The notes below the pieces were generated by a model. That model was not told where the DNA came from. It was given only the letters and a program-made list of their open reading frames with translations, and searched no databases. Both the position numbers and the translations under genes were made by a program. From positions 1 to 7,127 of the forward strand of contig CAKPST010000071.1 in NCBI GenBank assembly GCA_934183355.1: DNA of 7,127 nucleotides. The letters run 5' to 3'. Shown one piece after another: positions 6,729-7,127 of this stretch (the first letter of the stretch is position 1; each line of letters begins with the position of its first letter). Origin of the DNA: an uncultured Prevotella sp. Its GTDB lineage: Bacteria; Bacteroidota; Bacteroidia; Bacteroidales; Bacteroidaceae.

Positions 6729-6769
6729 CAGTGAGACCGCGACATCCTTGACGGGTCGCAGCCTCACTG
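6729..6769 (-). terminator. Hairpin terminator after tpiA
   Basis: Arms 6729-6743 (CAGTGAGACCGCGAC) and 6755-6769 (GTCGCAGCCTCACTG) are inverted with 13 of 15 positions paired, one of the others a possible wobble, around an 11-nt loop. In the minus direction the stem follows the tpiA stop by 28 bp, is preceded by an A-run and is followed by TGATTTTCGATTTT. On the plus strand it is followed by TTTCTTTTTTT (6770-6780), so it could act in both directions. It separates tpiA from the SPOR gene. Confidence 0.75.
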
Positions 6770-6797
6770 TTTCTTTTTTTATCGGCTTATGTCCGAA

Positions 6798-7127
6798 TTA
6801 CTTCTTCCAAGCGTCGATGATGCCCTTGAAGTCAGCGCACTTCAATGAAGCGCCACCGATCAAGCCACCGTCGATGTTAGGCTTAGAGAAGAGCTCAGCA
6901 GCGTTGCTTGCCTTGCAGCTACCACCGTAGAGGATAGATGTCTCCTCAGCAGCCTCCTGGCCATACTTCTCAGCTACGATAGAACGGATGTAAGCCAGCA
7001 TCTCCTCAGCCTGGTCTGAAGTAGCGGTCTTGCCTGTACCGATAGCCCAGATTGGCTCATAAGCGATGATGATGTTCTTCCAAGCCTCAGCGTCGAGGTG
7101 GAATACAGAGCCTACGAGCTCAGCCTT
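6798..7127 (-). CDS. tpiA: Triosephosphate isomerase, C-terminal part (cut by window end)
   Basis: The open frame runs past an internal Met codon at 7001 to the window edge, giving 109 C-terminal codons of a roughly 250-residue enzyme. It interconverts dihydroxyacetone phosphate and glyceraldehyde 3-phosphate in glycolysis and gluconeogenesis. The first part reads [18 protein letters not shown], holding the catalytic Glu (codon 7056-7058) and the mobile loop 6 (PIWAIGTGK). YGGS (loop 7) and GGLIGGASL, the phosphate-binding loop 8, follow, and the protein ends DAWKK. Codon choice is strongly restricted (GCT, ATC, GAG, AAG, GGT), unlike the neighbours, fitting a highly expressed gene. The N-terminal half lies outside the window; nothing suggests truncation in the genome. 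The hairpin terminator lies just downstream. Confidence 0.97.
   Translation of the reverse strand, partial: KAELVGSVFHLDAEAWKNIIIAYEPIWAIGTGKTATSDQAEEMLAYIRSIVAEKYGQEAAEETSILYGGSCKASNAAELFSKPNIDGGLIGGASLKCADFKGIIDAWKK

Noticed and set aside
6669..6767. Upstream Met at 6767 as start of the SPOR protein
   Set aside because: It would add 33 residues before a normal signal peptide and start within the tpiA terminator hairpin; the Met at 6668 directly begins the signal peptide.

Overview
The window looks like ordinary chromosomal DNA of a member of the Bacteroidota, most likely Bacteroidales and probably a Prevotella-type organism. This rests on the metY promoter, which has the Bacteroidota -33/-7 form (TTG, 20 bp, TAACTTTG), on weak or absent Shine-Dalgarno sequences before the starts, on a short Bacteroidales-style lipoprotein, and on the tpiA / SPOR / folE gene order, which I recall from Bacteroidales genomes. 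No mobile element, tRNA, rRNA or CRISPR array is visible.

Layout from left to right. A secreted zinc M28-family aminopeptidase (30-1073, minus) is divergent from a two-gene sulfur-assimilation operon on the plus strand: metY (1299-2588) and cysK (2634-3581). The 225-bp divergent intergenic region holds a good metY promoter and two related ACCA/TGGTATGC palindromes. cysK converges on xth, and almost the whole 155-bp gap between them is one large imperfect palindrome. It is built from 11-12-bp AATTAACG-type units, seven on the left arm and five inverted on the right. This is the most unusual structure in the window. The rest of the window is on the minus strand. Reading in the direction of transcription it runs tpiA (C-terminal 109 codons only, cut by the window edge), a hairpin terminator, a secreted SPOR-domain protein, folE, a predicted surface or periplasmic lipoprotein of unknown function, and xth.

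How the genes relate. MetY and CysK both use sulfide, to make homocysteine from O-acetylhomoserine and cysteine from O-acetylserine, so the pair is a sulfide-incorporation operon feeding methionine and cysteine. FolE makes dihydroneopterin triphosphate for pterin and folate synthesis, Xth repairs abasic sites, TpiA is glycolytic, and the SPOR protein is a cell-envelope, peptidoglycan-associated candidate. The minus-strand genes look like co-oriented housekeeping genes rather than one pathway. I found no clear new multi-gene system. The best leads are the TTAACG-unit palindrome and the paired palindromes in the divergent promoter region.
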